Shown here: piece after piece, positions 18,027-27,633 of the stretch
Layout of the letters: the number at the start of each line of letters is the position of its first letter
Position numbering within the stretch: the stretch's first letter is position 1
NCBI RefSeq assembly: GCF_014251795.1
Contig: NZ_CP059201.1
Location: 124,001 to 188,000, forward strand
Direction: 5' to 3'
Source: Blattabacterium cuenoti
GTDB lineage: Bacteria > Bacteroidota > Bacteroidia > Flavobacteriales > Blattabacteriaceae
DNA: 64,000 bases
Made by a program: the position numbers and the translations under genes
Notes under the pieces: generated by a model
The model's database searches: none
Seen by the model: only the letters and a program-made list of their open reading frames with translations
Told to the model about the DNA's origin: nothing

Positions 18027-20474
18027 ATGCAAGTTTTAAAATTTGGTGGGAGTTCCGTAGCTCATTCTAATGCTATCAAACGTATTTGTTCTTTATTAGA
18101 AAAAAAACCAAAAGGAAGATATGCTATTGTTGTATCTGCATTAGGAAATATTACGGATCAGTTAATAAAATGTGGGCAATTAGCTTCTGAAAGAAAAAAT
18201 ATTTACAAAAATATATTAGAAGAAATAGAAATTAGACATATTAATATTATAAGAGAGTTGTTTCCTATAACTTATCAAAGTCATTTAATCAGTTGGATTA
18301 AAAAAAATATAAATGATTTAGAAAGTTTATGTGATGGAATTTTTCAAGTTGAAGAACTTTCAAAACGTTCTTTAGATAAAATCATGAGTTTTGGAGAATT
18401 GAGCTCTTCTTTTCTTGTATCAGAAAAATTGAAACAATCTGGATTAGATGCAGTTTGTAAAGATAGTAGAGATTTAATTATTACTGATTCTCAATTTGGA
18501 TGTGCACAAGTAGATTTTATCACAAGTAATCACCATATTATTCAATTTTTTCGTGAAAAAACGTCAGAATATATTGTTTTCCCAGGATTTATAGGTTCTA
18601 CAATTGAAAATGAAACTACGACCCTTGGAAGAGGAGGTTCTGATTATACCGCAGCTATTTTAGCTGCTGCGGTATCTGCCAGTTTACTTGAAATATGGAC
18701 GGATGTAAGTGGAATGATGACAGCAAATCCAAAAATTGTGAATCAAGCTTTTCCTATAAAAGAAATTTCTTATGAAGAAGCAATGGAATTATCACATTTT
18801 GGAGCAAAAGTTATTTATCCCCCTACGATTCAACCTGCCATGAAAAAACATATTCCCATACAAATTAAAAATACTTTTTCTCCTTTAGATCAAGGAACCT
18901 TGATTTATGTTAATAAAAATACAAATATAAGTCAACCTGTGACCGGAATATCTGGTATTCAACAGATGGCATTGCTTACATTAGAAGGAAGTGGGATGAT
19001 AGGAATTCCTGGATATTCCAAACGTTTATTTGAAGCGTTATCACAAGAAAAAATAAATGTAATTTTCATTACTCAAAGTTCTTCAGAACATTCAATTACT
19101 ACTGGAATACATGAAACGGATGTGATCAAAGCAAAAATTGTGATAGATAGCGAATTTGCTCAAGAAATACATCAAAGACGTATTGATCCATTAAGAGTCG
19201 AGAAAGACCTTTGTATCATTGCTGTGGTAGGAGATAACATGAAAAATCTTCATGGAACTAGCGGAAAAATGTTTGCGGCTTTAGGAAGAAATAGTATTAA
19301 TGTTCGAGCTATCGCACAAGGTTCTACTGAAAAAAATATATCGGCTGTTATTAGAAAAACAGATTTTAAAAAAGCATTAAATACTTTACATGAAGCTTTT
19401 TTTGAAAGACCTCCAAAACAAATCAATCTTTTCATTTGTGGAGTAGGAAAAGTAGGAAGCAAATTACTTGAACAAATAGATCAACAACAAAATTATTTAT
19501 TAGAAGAATTAAAGCTTCAAGTTAGAGTAATTGGATTAGCTAATAGTAAGAATATGTATTTTAATGATAATGGAATTAATTTAAGTAATTGGGAAATAGA
19601 TATCAAAAAAAGAAGTATTAAAATGAATATATATTCTTTTATGGAAAAAGTATGGGAATTTAATCTTCGAAATAGTTTATTTGTTGATAATACAGCTAGT
19701 GAAGAAATGGCTATGACCTATGATAAATTTTTAAAAAACGGAATAGGAGTTATTACTTGTAATAAAATCGCTTGTTCTTCAGATTATGATCATTATAAAA
19801 GATTAAAAACACTTTCTAGACATTTCAAAGCTCCATTTTTATTCGAAACAAATGTGGGAGCAAGTCTTCCTGTTATTAGCACACTGAATGATTTAATTAA
19901 CAGTGGAGATAAAATCAATAAAATAGAAGCTGTGTTATCAGGGAGTTTAAATTTTATATTTAATCATTTTGTAGGAGAAAAATCTTTTTTAGAAGTTGTT
20001 AAAGAAGCTCAATTAAAAGGATATACGGAACCTGATCCTAGAATCGATTTAAGTGGATTAGACGTTATGCGTAAAATATTAATTTTAGCAAGAGAATGTG
20101 GTTCTCCATTAGAACTTAGTGACATTCATCAAAAATCTTTTCTTCCAAAAACTTGTTCCAACTCTATTTCTATAGATAATTTTTATCAAGAATTGCATAA
20201 ATATAGAGATTATTTTTTTAAAATTAGAAATGAGGCAGAAAAAGATCAAAAACGTTTACGTTTTATTGCACGTTATGAAAATGGAATAGCTTCTGTTGGA
20301 TTAGAATCTGTAAAAAAAATTCATCCATTTTTTCAACTAGAAGGAAAAGATAATATGGTTCTATATAACACATATCGTTATGCTGAACAGCCTCTCATCA
20401 TAAAAGGAGCAGGTGCTGGAGCAGAAGTTACGGCATCTGGTGTCTTTTCAGATATTATTAAAGCTACTAAATAA
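18027..20474 (+). CDS. thrA: Bifunctional aspartokinase / homoserine dehydrogenase
   Basis: This enzyme does the first and third steps from aspartate to threonine; the first also feeds lysine. The 815-residue chain matches E. coli ThrA (820). The aspartokinase domain (about 1-280) begins 'MQVLKFGGSSVAHSN' and has 'TTLGRGGSDYTAAI'. Two ACT regulatory repeats (about 310-450) follow. Homoserine dehydrogenase (about 460-815) begins with the Rossmann motif 'LFICGVGKVGSKLL' and has 'GSLNFIF' and 'GYTEPDPRIDLSGLDVMRK'. It leads the thrA-thrB-thrC operon. No leader peptide or attenuator was recognised upstream, so regulation is probably at most allosteric through the ACT domains. Confidence 0.97.
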   Translation: MQVLKFGGSSVAHSNAIKRICSLLEKKPKGRYAIVVSALGNITDQLIKCGQLASERKNIYKNILEEIEIRHINIIRELFPITYQSHLISWIKKNINDLESLCDGIFQVEELSKRSLDKIMSFGELSSSFLVSEKLKQSGLDAVCKDSRDLIITDSQFGCAQVDFITSNHHIIQFFREKTSEYIVFPGFIGSTIENETTTLGRGGSDYTAAILAAAVSASLLEIWTDVSGMMTANPKIVNQAFPIKEISYEEAMELSHFGAKVIYPPTIQPAMKKHIPIQIKNTFSPLDQGTLIYVNKNTNISQPVTGISGIQQMALLTLEGSGMIGIPGYSKRLFEALSQEKINVIFITQSSSEHSITTGIHETDVIKAKIVIDSEFAQEIHQRRIDPLRVEKDLCIIAVVGDNMKNLHGTSGKMFAALGRNSINVRAIAQGSTEKNISAVIRKTDFKKALNTLHEAFFERPPKQINLFICGVGKVGSKLLEQIDQQQNYLLEELKLQVRVIGLANSKNMYFNDNGINLSNWEIDIKKRSIKMNIYSFMEKVWEFNLRNSLFVDNTASEEMAMTYDKFLKNGIGVITCNKIACSSDYDHYKRLKTLSRHFKAPFLFETNVGASLPVISTLNDLINSGDKINKIEAVLSGSLNFIFNHFVGEKSFLEVVKEAQLKGYTEPDPRIDLSGLDVMRKILILARECGSPLELSDIHQKSFLPKTCSNSISIDNFYQELHKYRDYFFKIRNEAEKDQKRLRFIARYENGIASVGLESVKKIHPFFQLEGKDNMVLYNTYRYAEQPLIIKGAGAGAEVTASGVFSDIIKATK

Positions 20475-20479
20475 AAATC

Positions 20480-21448
20480 ATGAATGGAATTAAAATATTT
20501 TCACCAGCTACTGTAGCTAATTTAGCTTGTGGTTTTGATGTGATTGGATTAGCTCTAGACTTACCTAAAGATGAAATTTTTTTATATAAATCTAATAATC
20601 CGGGAATTCGTATCAAAAAAATACATGGATCATCATTACCTAATGATCCAAAAAAAAACGTAGCTTTTGTCGCTTTACAATTTTTATTGAAACAATATAA
20701 AAAAAAACAAAAATTTGATAAAGAAAAAGAAGAAAAGATAGGATTTGATATTGAGTTAATTAAAAATATTCATCCCGGAAGTGGAATTGGATCAAGTGCA
20801 GCCAGTGCAGCTGGTGTTGTTTATGGAGCTAACATTTTATTAGGAAAACCTTTTAATACTATGCAATTGATACGGTTTGCTATGGAAGGGGAACGTGTAG
20901 CAAGTGGAACTGCTCACGCTGATAATGTTGCTCCTGCTATCATGGGCGGATTAACATTAATTAGAAGTTATCAACCTTTAGATATTACTAAATTACATAC
21001 TCCTGATAAATTATGGGTAAGTATTTTACATCCACAAATTGTGGTAAGAACGTCAGATGCTAGAGAAATTTTAAAACAAAAAATATTAATGACAGATGCG
21101 ATTAGACAATGGGGGAATATAGGAGCGTTGGTAGCAGGTTTATATCGAGAAGATTATGAATTAATAAGTAGATCATTGGAAGATGTCATTGTAGAACCTA
21201 TACGATCTATGCTTATTCCAGCTTTTCATGAATTAAAAATAAGATGCAAAGAAATAGGAGCTTTGGGAGGTGGAATTTCTGGTTCTGGTCCTTCTGTATT
21301 CATGCTTAGTAAAGGAAATGATACAGCAAAAAAAGTAACTGAAGTTATGAATCAAGTCTATTCTCCGTTACAAGTAGATTACAAAACTTATACTTCTCCT
21401 ATTAGTCAACAAGGAGTGAAGTGTAAGTGTATTCAAAAATTAAATTAA
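20480..21448 (+). CDS. thrB: Homoserine kinase
   Basis: A GHMP-family kinase that phosphorylates homoserine. The 322-residue protein has the substrate motif 'SPATVANLACGFDVIGLAL' at the N terminus, the ATP loop 'HPGSGIGSSAASAAG' and the C-terminal 'LGGGISGSGPSVF'. Length is slightly above E. coli ThrB (310). It starts 5 bp after thrA ends and ends 1 bp before thrC starts, as in a classical thr operon. Confidence 0.97.
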   Translation: MNGIKIFSPATVANLACGFDVIGLALDLPKDEIFLYKSNNPGIRIKKIHGSSLPNDPKKNVAFVALQFLLKQYKKKQKFDKEKEEKIGFDIELIKNIHPGSGIGSSAASAAGVVYGANILLGKPFNTMQLIRFAMEGERVASGTAHADNVAPAIMGGLTLIRSYQPLDITKLHTPDKLWVSILHPQIVVRTSDAREILKQKILMTDAIRQWGNIGALVAGLYREDYELISRSLEDVIVEPIRSMLIPAFHELKIRCKEIGALGGGISGSGPSVFMLSKGNDTAKKVTEVMNQVYSPLQVDYKTYTSPISQQGVKCKCIQKLN

Positions 21449-21449
21449 T

Positions 21450-22766
21450 ATGTTGTACTACAGTTTAAAAAATTATAAAAATTTAGTTTCTTTTGAAGAT
21501 GCAATCCTTACAGGTTTATCACCTGATGGTGGATTATATATGCCTAAATATATTCCTAAACTAGAACCTAATTTTCTGAAAAAACTTCCAATTTTTGATA
21601 TTCATACGATTGCCATGGTTATTGTCAAACCTTATATTGGTAAATATATACCTGCTAAATTTATCAATGATATTATTCATGAAACTTTGACTTTTCCTTT
21701 TCCATTGAAAAAAATACATGATAATATTTATGTATTAGAACTTTTTCATGGTCCTACTTTAGCTTTTAAAGATGTTGGTGCTAAATTTATGGCAGAGTGT
21801 TTAAGTTTTTTTTCTGAGAAATTAGAAAAAAATGTAACAGTTTTAGTCGCCACTTCAGGAGATACTGGAGGTGCTGTAGCTAAAGGATTTCATAAAAAAC
21901 CAGGAACAGAAGTCATAATTTTATACCCACATAATGGAGTCAGTTCTTTACAAGAAGAACAAATTACTTCACTAGGAAGTAATATATTAGCTTTAGAAAT
22001 ACATGGAAATTTTGATGATTGTCAAAATATGGTTAAAAAAGCTTTTTTAGACAAGGAAGTGAATCAAAAGTATACATTAACTTCTGCCAATTCTATCAAT
22101 GTAGGAAGATGGCTCCCTCAAATGTTTTATTATTTTTTAGCTTATAGACAAATAATTTCAGAAAATCCGATAGAATTAGTTTTTTCAGTTCCTAGTGGAA
22201 ATTTTGGAAATATTTTTGCGGGAATGATGGCTGAAAAAATGGGTTTACCTATAAAATTTTTTATTGCATCTACAAATATCAATGATACTATACCTAGGTT
22301 TTTAAAATCTGGGAAATATCATCCTCTTTCAGTCAAAAAAACTATATCAAATGCTATGGATATATCTGACCCTAGCAATTTTTCTAGAATATGGCATTTA
22401 TATGATAAAAATATTTTTAAATTAAAAAAAAAACTGTCCTCCTATAAATTCACAGATGAGGAAACTTTAGCAATCATAGAAACGATATGGAAAGAATATA
22501 AATATATGCTAGATCCACATGGAGCTATTGGTTATTTGGGACTGAGACGATATTTGCAAGAAATAGATAATACTTCATATCCAGCTATTTTTTTAGAAAC
22601 AGCTCATCCTATCAAATTTTTAGATCATATGCCATCTGTTTTGAAAAAACAAATTGTTTCTACACAAGAATTAGAAATTTTTTTGAAGACAAAAAGAAAA
22701 AAACGAAAAATATCATTATCCAATGATTTCAATGTTTTCAAAAATTGGTTATTAGCAAGAAAATAA
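21450..22766 (+). CDS. thrC: Threonine synthase
   Basis: A PLP enzyme that converts phosphohomoserine to threonine, completing the pathway. The 438-residue protein has the PLP lysine in 'GPTLAFKDVGAKFM', the 'LVATSGDTGGAVAKGF' motif and 'SVPSGNFGNIFAGMMAEKMG'. Length fits the E. coli type (428). It is the last gene of the thr operon and stops 8 bp before the converging thyA stop, leaving no room for a hairpin terminator. Confidence 0.97.
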   Translation: MLYYSLKNYKNLVSFEDAILTGLSPDGGLYMPKYIPKLEPNFLKKLPIFDIHTIAMVIVKPYIGKYIPAKFINDIIHETLTFPFPLKKIHDNIYVLELFHGPTLAFKDVGAKFMAECLSFFSEKLEKNVTVLVATSGDTGGAVAKGFHKKPGTEVIILYPHNGVSSLQEEQITSLGSNILALEIHGNFDDCQNMVKKAFLDKEVNQKYTLTSANSINVGRWLPQMFYYFLAYRQIISENPIELVFSVPSGNFGNIFAGMMAEKMGLPIKFFIASTNINDTIPRFLKSGKYHPLSVKKTISNAMDISDPSNFSRIWHLYDKNIFKLKKKLSSYKFTDEETLAIIETIWKEYKYMLDPHGAIGYLGLRRYLQEIDNTSYPAIFLETAHPIKFLDHMPSVLKKQIVSTQELEIFLKTKRKKRKISLSNDFNVFKNWLLARK

Positions 22767-22774
22767 TTTAAATT

Positions 22775-23569
22775 TTATATCGCTACATCTCCTTTAATAT
22801 GAGGAAAAGGATTATAGTTTTTCAACTCAAAATCTTCAAAACGAAATTGAAAAATATTTTTGATAGAAGAATTAATAATCATTTTAGGGAGTGGTCTTGG
22901 AGTTCTTCTCATTTGTATTTTGACTTGTTGAATATGATTATTGTAAATATGAGCATCTCCTATGATATGAATCAGTTCTTTTTCTTTCAAATTTAAAATT
23001 TGAGATAACATCATGACTAATAATGCGTAAGAAGCAATGTTAAACGGTAATCCAATGAAAATATCTGCACTCCTTTGATATAAAAGTAACGATAATTTTT
23101 TTTCATGTACATAAAATTGGAATAAAACATGACAAGGAGGTAATGCCATATTTTGAATCATTCCTACATTCCAAGAAGAAACTATTAAACGTCTAGAATT
23201 GGGATTGAATTTTATTTCTTCTATAAGATTAGTGATTTGATCAATAAAATGTCCGTTTTGAGTAGGCCATTTTCTCCATTGAAATCCATATATTGGTCCT
23301 AATTCTCCATTTTTATCTGCCCATTTATTCCAGATAGAAACTTTATTTTTTATTAAAAATTCAATGTTTGTATCTCCCCTTAAAAACCATAATAATTCAT
23401 AAATTATAGATCGTATGTTTAATTTTTTAGTAGTTAAAAGAGGAAAACCTTTTTCTAGGTTAAATCTCATTTTGTATCCAAATAAACTTGTTGTTCCTAC
23501 TCCTGTACGATCTTTTTTTCTAATTCCTTTTTCTAATACGTTTTTTAATAAATTTAAATATTGTTTCAT
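22775..23569 (-). CDS. thyA: Thymidylate synthase
   Basis: It methylates dUMP to dTMP with methylene-tetrahydrofolate. Starting at the ATG at 23569 gives 264 residues ('[15 protein letters not shown]'), exactly the E. coli ThyA length; the TTG two codons earlier (23575) is a less likely start. The catalytic Cys is in '[14 protein letters not shown]', the dUMP site in '[20 protein letters not shown]', and the Arg in '[15 protein letters not shown]'. It faces prs divergently with a 52-bp gap. Confidence 0.97.
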   Translation of the reverse strand: MKQYLNLLKNVLEKGIRKKDRTGVGTTSLFGYKMRFNLEKGFPLLTTKKLNIRSIIYELLWFLRGDTNIEFLIKNKVSIWNKWADKNGELGPIYGFQWRKWPTQNGHFIDQITNLIEEIKFNPNSRRLIVSSWNVGMIQNMALPPCHVLFQFYVHEKKLSLLLYQRSADIFIGLPFNIASYALLVMMLSQILNLKEKELIHIIGDAHIYNNHIQQVKIQMRRTPRPLPKMIINSSIKNIFQFRFEDFELKNYNPFPHIKGDVAI

Positions 23570-23621
23570 ATACAATATGTATTTATTATTTTATATTTTT
23601 ATACATATAAAATATAAAACT

Positions 23622-24560
23622 ATGAATCAAAAAGTTCTCTTCTTTTCTACAAGAAGTGGGTTAAAATTATCAGAAAATATAGCTTATTTTTACGGAAATT
23701 TTATTGGTAAAGTACGATTTTTAGAATTTAGTGATGGAGAATATACTCCTTATTTCGAACAATCTGTTCGTGGATCTCAAGTCTTTTTGATTGGTTCTAC
23801 TTGTCCTCCAGTAGATAATTTAATGGAATTATTATTAATGTGTGATGCAGCTAAAAGAGCTTCCGCTTATAATATTACACTTGTAATTCCATATTTTGGA
23901 TGGGCTAGACAAGACCATAAAGATAAACCTAGGACTCCTATTGCCGCAAAACTTATAGCAAATTTAATAGTAGCTTCAGGTGCTACTAGAGTCATGACTA
24001 TGGATTTACATGCAGATCAAATTCAAGGATTTTTTGATATACCTGTAGATCATTTATATGCATCTAGAATATTTATTGATTATATTAAAAAATTAAATAT
24101 AGATCAATTGACCATCGCTTCTCCAGATATGGGAGGAGCAAAGAGAGCTAGAAGCTATGCAGGTTATTTGGGAACAGATGTAGTTATTTGTTATAAAGAA
24201 AGAAAAAAAGCAAATGAAATAGAATTCATGAATCTAATAGGAAATGTAAAAGAAAAAAATATTATACTCATAGATGATATGGTAGATACAGCTGGAACTT
24301 TAACGGAAGCTGCTAATTTAATCAAAAAACAAGGAGCTAAAAGCGTACGTGCTATAGCTACTCATCCTGTATTATCAGGGACTTCATATGAAAGAATACA
24401 TAACTCTGCGATTGAAGAATTGGTAGTAACAGATACGATTCCTATTAATCGAATTAAACCTAATGATAAAATTAAAGTTTTATCTTGTGCTCAACTTTTT
24501 GCTGAAGTCATGCAATCAGTACATAAAGATGAATCCATTAGTAATAAATTTATAATATGA
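23622..24560 (+). CDS. prs: Ribose-phosphate pyrophosphokinase (PRPP synthase)
   Basis: It makes PRPP from ribose 5-phosphate and ATP, feeding the purine and pyrimidine genes in this window. From the ATG at 23622 the protein is 312 residues (E. coli 315), with 'FSDGEYTPYFEQSVRG', 'VIPYFGWARQDHKDKPRTPI', the metal-binding 'MTMDLHADQIQGFF' and the PRPP loop 'LIDDMVDTAGTLTEAA'. The open frame runs further upstream to 23415, but that part lies over thyA and has no Prs similarity. The stop overlaps the rplY start by 4 bp. Confidence 0.97.
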   Translation: MNQKVLFFSTRSGLKLSENIAYFYGNFIGKVRFLEFSDGEYTPYFEQSVRGSQVFLIGSTCPPVDNLMELLLMCDAAKRASAYNITLVIPYFGWARQDHKDKPRTPIAAKLIANLIVASGATRVMTMDLHADQIQGFFDIPVDHLYASRIFIDYIKKLNIDQLTIASPDMGGAKRARSYAGYLGTDVVICYKERKKANEIEFMNLIGNVKEKNIILIDDMVDTAGTLTEAANLIKKQGAKSVRAIATHPVLSGTSYERIHNSAIEELVVTDTIPINRIKPNDKIKVLSCAQLFAEVMQSVHKDESISNKFII

Positions 24561-25159
24561 AATATGTTAATATATATGGTCATAAAAGAAATATTGGAAA
24601 AAAAGAAGTTCGTTCTATTCGACTTTCTGGAAAAATACCATGTATTTTATATGGAAAAAATATCAACATTCCATTTTCTACTTCATTAGACAATTTAAGA
24701 AAAATAGTATATACTCAAGAAATATATGGAGTCATTATTCAAATAGAGGGATATAATGAAAAAATCAATGCAATTCAAAAGGAAATACAATTCGATCCTG
24801 TAAATGAAAAAATATTACATGCAGATTTTTACAGGATTGATAAATCCAAACCTATAATATTAGGAATTCCTGTAAAATTTTTAGGTAGACCTATTGGAGT
24901 AGCAAAAGGAGGAAAATATTATTCAAATATTAGAAAATTAAAAGTAAAAGCAATTCCACATCATATGCCAGAATCTATTCAAATAAATATTAATGCTTTA
25001 GATATAGGAGATAGAATAACAGTAAAAGATCTATATAATGATCAATATACTATATTACATCCTTATCATACATTAGTAGCAAACGTCAAAAATTCCCGTG
25101 CAACTATCAATCAAGAAGAAAAAGAAAATAAAGAAGAGAAAAAAGATAAAAATGAATAA
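24557..25159 (+). CDS. rplY: 50S ribosomal protein L25 (Ctc form)
   Basis: A 5S-rRNA-binding ribosomal protein of the long two-domain type (200 residues). The N-terminal L25 domain (about 1-90) has 'EVRSIRLSGKIPCILYGKN' and 'FDPVNEKILHADFYRID'. The C-terminal beta domain (about 95-180) has 'IPVKFLGRPIGVAKGGK' and 'PHHMPESIQININALDIGD'. A Glu/Lys-rich tail ends the protein. It overlaps prs by 4 bp at its start and tadA by 1 bp at its stop, so the three are likely one operon. Confidence 0.94.
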   Translation: MKYVNIYGHKRNIGKKEVRSIRLSGKIPCILYGKNINIPFSTSLDNLRKIVYTQEIYGVIIQIEGYNEKINAIQKEIQFDPVNEKILHADFYRIDKSKPIILGIPVKFLGRPIGVAKGGKYYSNIRKLKVKAIPHHMPESIQININALDIGDRITVKDLYNDQYTILHPYHTLVANVKNSRATINQEEKENKEEKKDKNE

Positions 25160-25602
25160 TGTCTTTAGATTTTTATTTTATGAAAATAGCTTTTAGAGAA
25201 GCTATTCTTGCTTTTCATAAAAATGAAATTCCCATAGGTGCTGCCATGACATATAAAAATATAGTTATAGCAAAAGCTCATAATTTGACTGAAACTTTAT
25301 GTAATATTACTGCACATGCAGAAATGATAGTCATCAATTTAGCTTCTAATTATTTAAAAAAAAAATATATCAAAAAATGCACTTTATATGTAACTTTAGA
25401 ACCATGTGTGATGTGTGCTGGAGCTTTATTTTGGTCTCAAATAGGAAGAGTTGTTTGTGGGGCTTCCAATCCATCAAAAAGAGGTTTTTTGTATTCTGGT
25501 ACCAAATTGCATCCCAAAACAGAATTTGTATCTGGAATAATGAAAAACCAATGCCAAGCTATTATAAAAAAATTTTTCTTTCATAAAAGAAAGAAACCAT
25601 AA
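25159..25602 (+). CDS. tadA: tRNA-specific adenosine deaminase
   Basis: It deaminates the wobble adenosine of tRNA-Arg(ACG) to inosine. The 147-residue protein has the zinc/catalytic motif 'HAEMIVI' and 'EPCVMCAGAL', followed by 'IGRVVCGASNPSKRG', the typical TadA pattern. Length is normal. Its ATG shares one base with the rplY stop (TAATG). A general nucleoside deaminase is the alternative, but it fits less well. Confidence 0.9.
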   Translation: MSLDFYFMKIAFREAILAFHKNEIPIGAAMTYKNIVIAKAHNLTETLCNITAHAEMIVINLASNYLKKKYIKKCTLYVTLEPCVMCAGALFWSQIGRVVCGASNPSKRGFLYSGTKLHPKTEFVSGIMKNQCQAIIKKFFFHKRKKP

Positions 25603-25613
25603 ATGTAAAAAAT

Positions 25614-26267
25614 TTAGATAAATACTTTTTTTTTCTTATTCTTACTTATTTTCAAAAAAATTGGTAAAGCTGTAATGAAAACAATTAATAAAATAATCCA
25701 TTCAAGATGATTTTTTAATTCCGGAAAACTTTTATCTAAATAATGTCCAGCTAACATAATAGAAAAAGTCCAAGCAAGAGCTCCAATAATGTTATATATC
25801 ATAAATTTTTTGAAATTTATTCGAATTGCTCCTGCCACAATTGGAGCGAAAGAACGAAACATAGGGAGAAAACGACTCATAATAAGAGCAGTTGTTTTAT
25901 ATTTATTATAAAACAATTTTGCTAAAATTAAATGTTTTCTCTTAAAAAAAAAGGAATCCTTTTTTTTATATAATAATTTTCCTGATTTATATCCTAACCA
26001 ATATCCTTGCATATTTCCAAGAATAGCTACGAATGCTACAATTAAAATGATTACAAAAAAAGGAACATCATAAAAATTTTTGCATAAGTCTTCACCAAAA
26101 ATTCCAGCAGTAAATAATAAAGAATCTCCAGGTAAAAAAAAACCAATAAAAAATCCTGTTTCTGCAAAAACAATAGCTAAAAGAATAAATAATGCTGTAT
26201 TCCCAAAATATAAAAATATCCATCTAGGATTAAATAAATGCTGAAAAAAATCCCAAATATCTGACAT
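25614..26267 (-). CDS. DedA family membrane protein
   Basis: A 217-residue protein with about five hydrophobic segments and the DedA/VTT signatures 'FAETGFFIGFFLPGDSLLFTAG' and 'RFLPMFRSFAPIVAGAIRINFKKF'. DedA proteins act as membrane-lipid flippases (undecaprenyl phosphate or phospholipid carriers) and support envelope homeostasis; the exact substrate here is unknown. The C terminus is Lys-rich and cytoplasmic. It converges on tadA with an 11-bp gap. Confidence 0.92.
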   Translation of the reverse strand: MSDIWDFFQHLFNPRWIFLYFGNTALFILLAIVFAETGFFIGFFLPGDSLLFTAGIFGEDLCKNFYDVPFFVIILIVAFVAILGNMQGYWLGYKSGKLLYKKKDSFFFKRKHLILAKLFYNKYKTTALIMSRFLPMFRSFAPIVAGAIRINFKKFMIYNIIGALAWTFSIMLAGHYLDKSFPELKNHLEWIILLIVFITALPIFLKISKNKKKKVFI

Positions 26268-26374
26268 TTTACAAAGTATGATAATGAATGAAAATCAAAG
26301 TTAAATATTTACATTAAAAAAATATTTATTTTCATATTCTCATAGAAATAGAAAATTAGAAAATACTTCACTTC

Positions 26375-26494
26375 ATGGATTATTTATTCAAATATATTAA
26401 TATTTTAGGATGGATTCCTAATATATTTTTTTTCATCGTAGGTTTGATTTTTATCATTTTTTGGTTGTCAAAAATATTTTATTTCATTGATTAA
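26375..26494 (+). CDS. Possible 39-residue single-pass membrane peptide
   Basis: An ATG-started frame encodes a 39-residue peptide, 'MDYLFKYINILGWIPN' followed by a hydrophobic helix (about residues 17-32) and 'SKIFYFID'. It fills the gap between the DedA gene and aroB and ends 38 bp before the aroB ATG. It has the plan of the small Trp-containing single-helix proteins seen in Bacteroidetes, but I cannot name a family. AT-rich spacers readily produce such frames by chance, so it may be a remnant or not a gene. Confidence 0.35.
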   Translation: MDYLFKYINILGWIPNIFFFIVGLIFIIFWLSKIFYFID

Positions 26495-26532
26495 TAAAAA
26501 ATTGGTTAATTTTGTTCTATGAAATTAGACTC

Positions 26533-27597
26533 ATGAAAATAGAAAAAAGGGGAGAATTTATACATTTCGATAAAAAAGCTTATGATGTCCTGAAACATTA
26601 TTTATTATATCAAGTAAATTCGATAAAGAATATATTCATTTTAGTAGATGATATTACATATACATATTGTCTGCCTATTCTTTTTCAGAATATAAATTTT
26701 TTAAAAAAATCTAATATTATTAAAATAAAATCAGGTGAAAAAGAAAAAAATATTTATACGTGTATTCAAATATGTAAAAATTTAGAAAAACTTCAAGCAG
26801 ATAGAAAAAGTTTAATTATAAATTTAGGAGGAGGAGTTATAACAGATATTGGAGGGTTTGTCGCTTCTATATTTAAAAGAGGTATTCGTTTTGTGAATAT
26901 TCCTACGACTTTATTAGGAATGGTCGATGCTGCTGTAGGATATAAAACAGGTGTAAATTTAGATTCTATCAAAAATGAAATTGGATCTTTTTATGTTCCA
27001 GAATTTTTAATCATTGATACTCATTTTTTAAAAACACTTTCAAAAAAAGAAATTCTTTCCGGAATGGCAGAAATGCTAAAACATGGATTGATAGCTGATA
27101 AAAGTTTTTGGAAAAAAATGAATCAAATTCAAATAGATATTATTAAAAATGAAAATGAATGGAAATATTTAATTCATAAATCTATATTAATTAAACAAAA
27201 AATTGTTAATCAAGATCCTAAAGAAAGAGGATTAAGAAAAATTCTTAATTTTGGACATACTATTGGACATGCTTTAGAAAGTTATTTTATGAATGTCAAC
27301 AAAATATTACATGGAATTTCAGTAATTATAGGTATGATTTATGAATCATGGATTTCTTTTAAAATTAATGGGTTATCTATATCTGATTATCAAGAAATTA
27401 AATCTTATCTTTCTGCTTTATATCCAATTGAAAATAAAATTTCTAATTTAGAAATTAACAAACTATTGTTGATCATGGAACATGATAAAAAAAATGAAGA
27501 AAATAAAATTCAATTTTCTTTATTACAAGAAATAGGAAAATGTTCATATAATTGTCAAGTTCCGTATTCCTTGATTAAGGAAAGTTTTTTAAACTAA
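26533..27597 (+). CDS. aroB: 3-dehydroquinate synthase
   Basis: It cyclises DAHP to 3-dehydroquinate, the second shikimate step, using NAD and a metal. With the ATG at 26533 the protein is 354 residues, close to family size; a TTG seven codons upstream (26512) is a less likely start. The NAD-binding 'NLGGGVITDIGGFVAS', 'FVNIPTTLLGMVDAAVGYKTGVN' and metal-ligand 'LNFGHTIGHALE' and 'LHGISVIIGM' motifs are intact. gyrA follows after 36 bp on the same strand. Confidence 0.96.
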   Translation: MKIEKRGEFIHFDKKAYDVLKHYLLYQVNSIKNIFILVDDITYTYCLPILFQNINFLKKSNIIKIKSGEKEKNIYTCIQICKNLEKLQADRKSLIINLGGGVITDIGGFVASIFKRGIRFVNIPTTLLGMVDAAVGYKTGVNLDSIKNEIGSFYVPEFLIIDTHFLKTLSKKEILSGMAEMLKHGLIADKSFWKKMNQIQIDIIKNENEWKYLIHKSILIKQKIVNQDPKERGLRKILNFGHTIGHALESYFMNVNKILHGISVIIGMIYESWISFKINGLSISDYQEIKSYLSALYPIENKISNLEINKLLLIMEHDKKNEENKIQFSLLQEIGKCSYNCQVPYSLIKESFLN

Positions 27598-27633
27598 ATG
27601 TTTTAATTAAAAAATTAATATTAAAAAAAATGA

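Noticed and set aside
23415..23621. Upstream extension of the prs frame over thyA
   Set aside because: It is antisense to thyA and has no PRPP synthase similarity; the ATG at 23622 gives the normal protein length.
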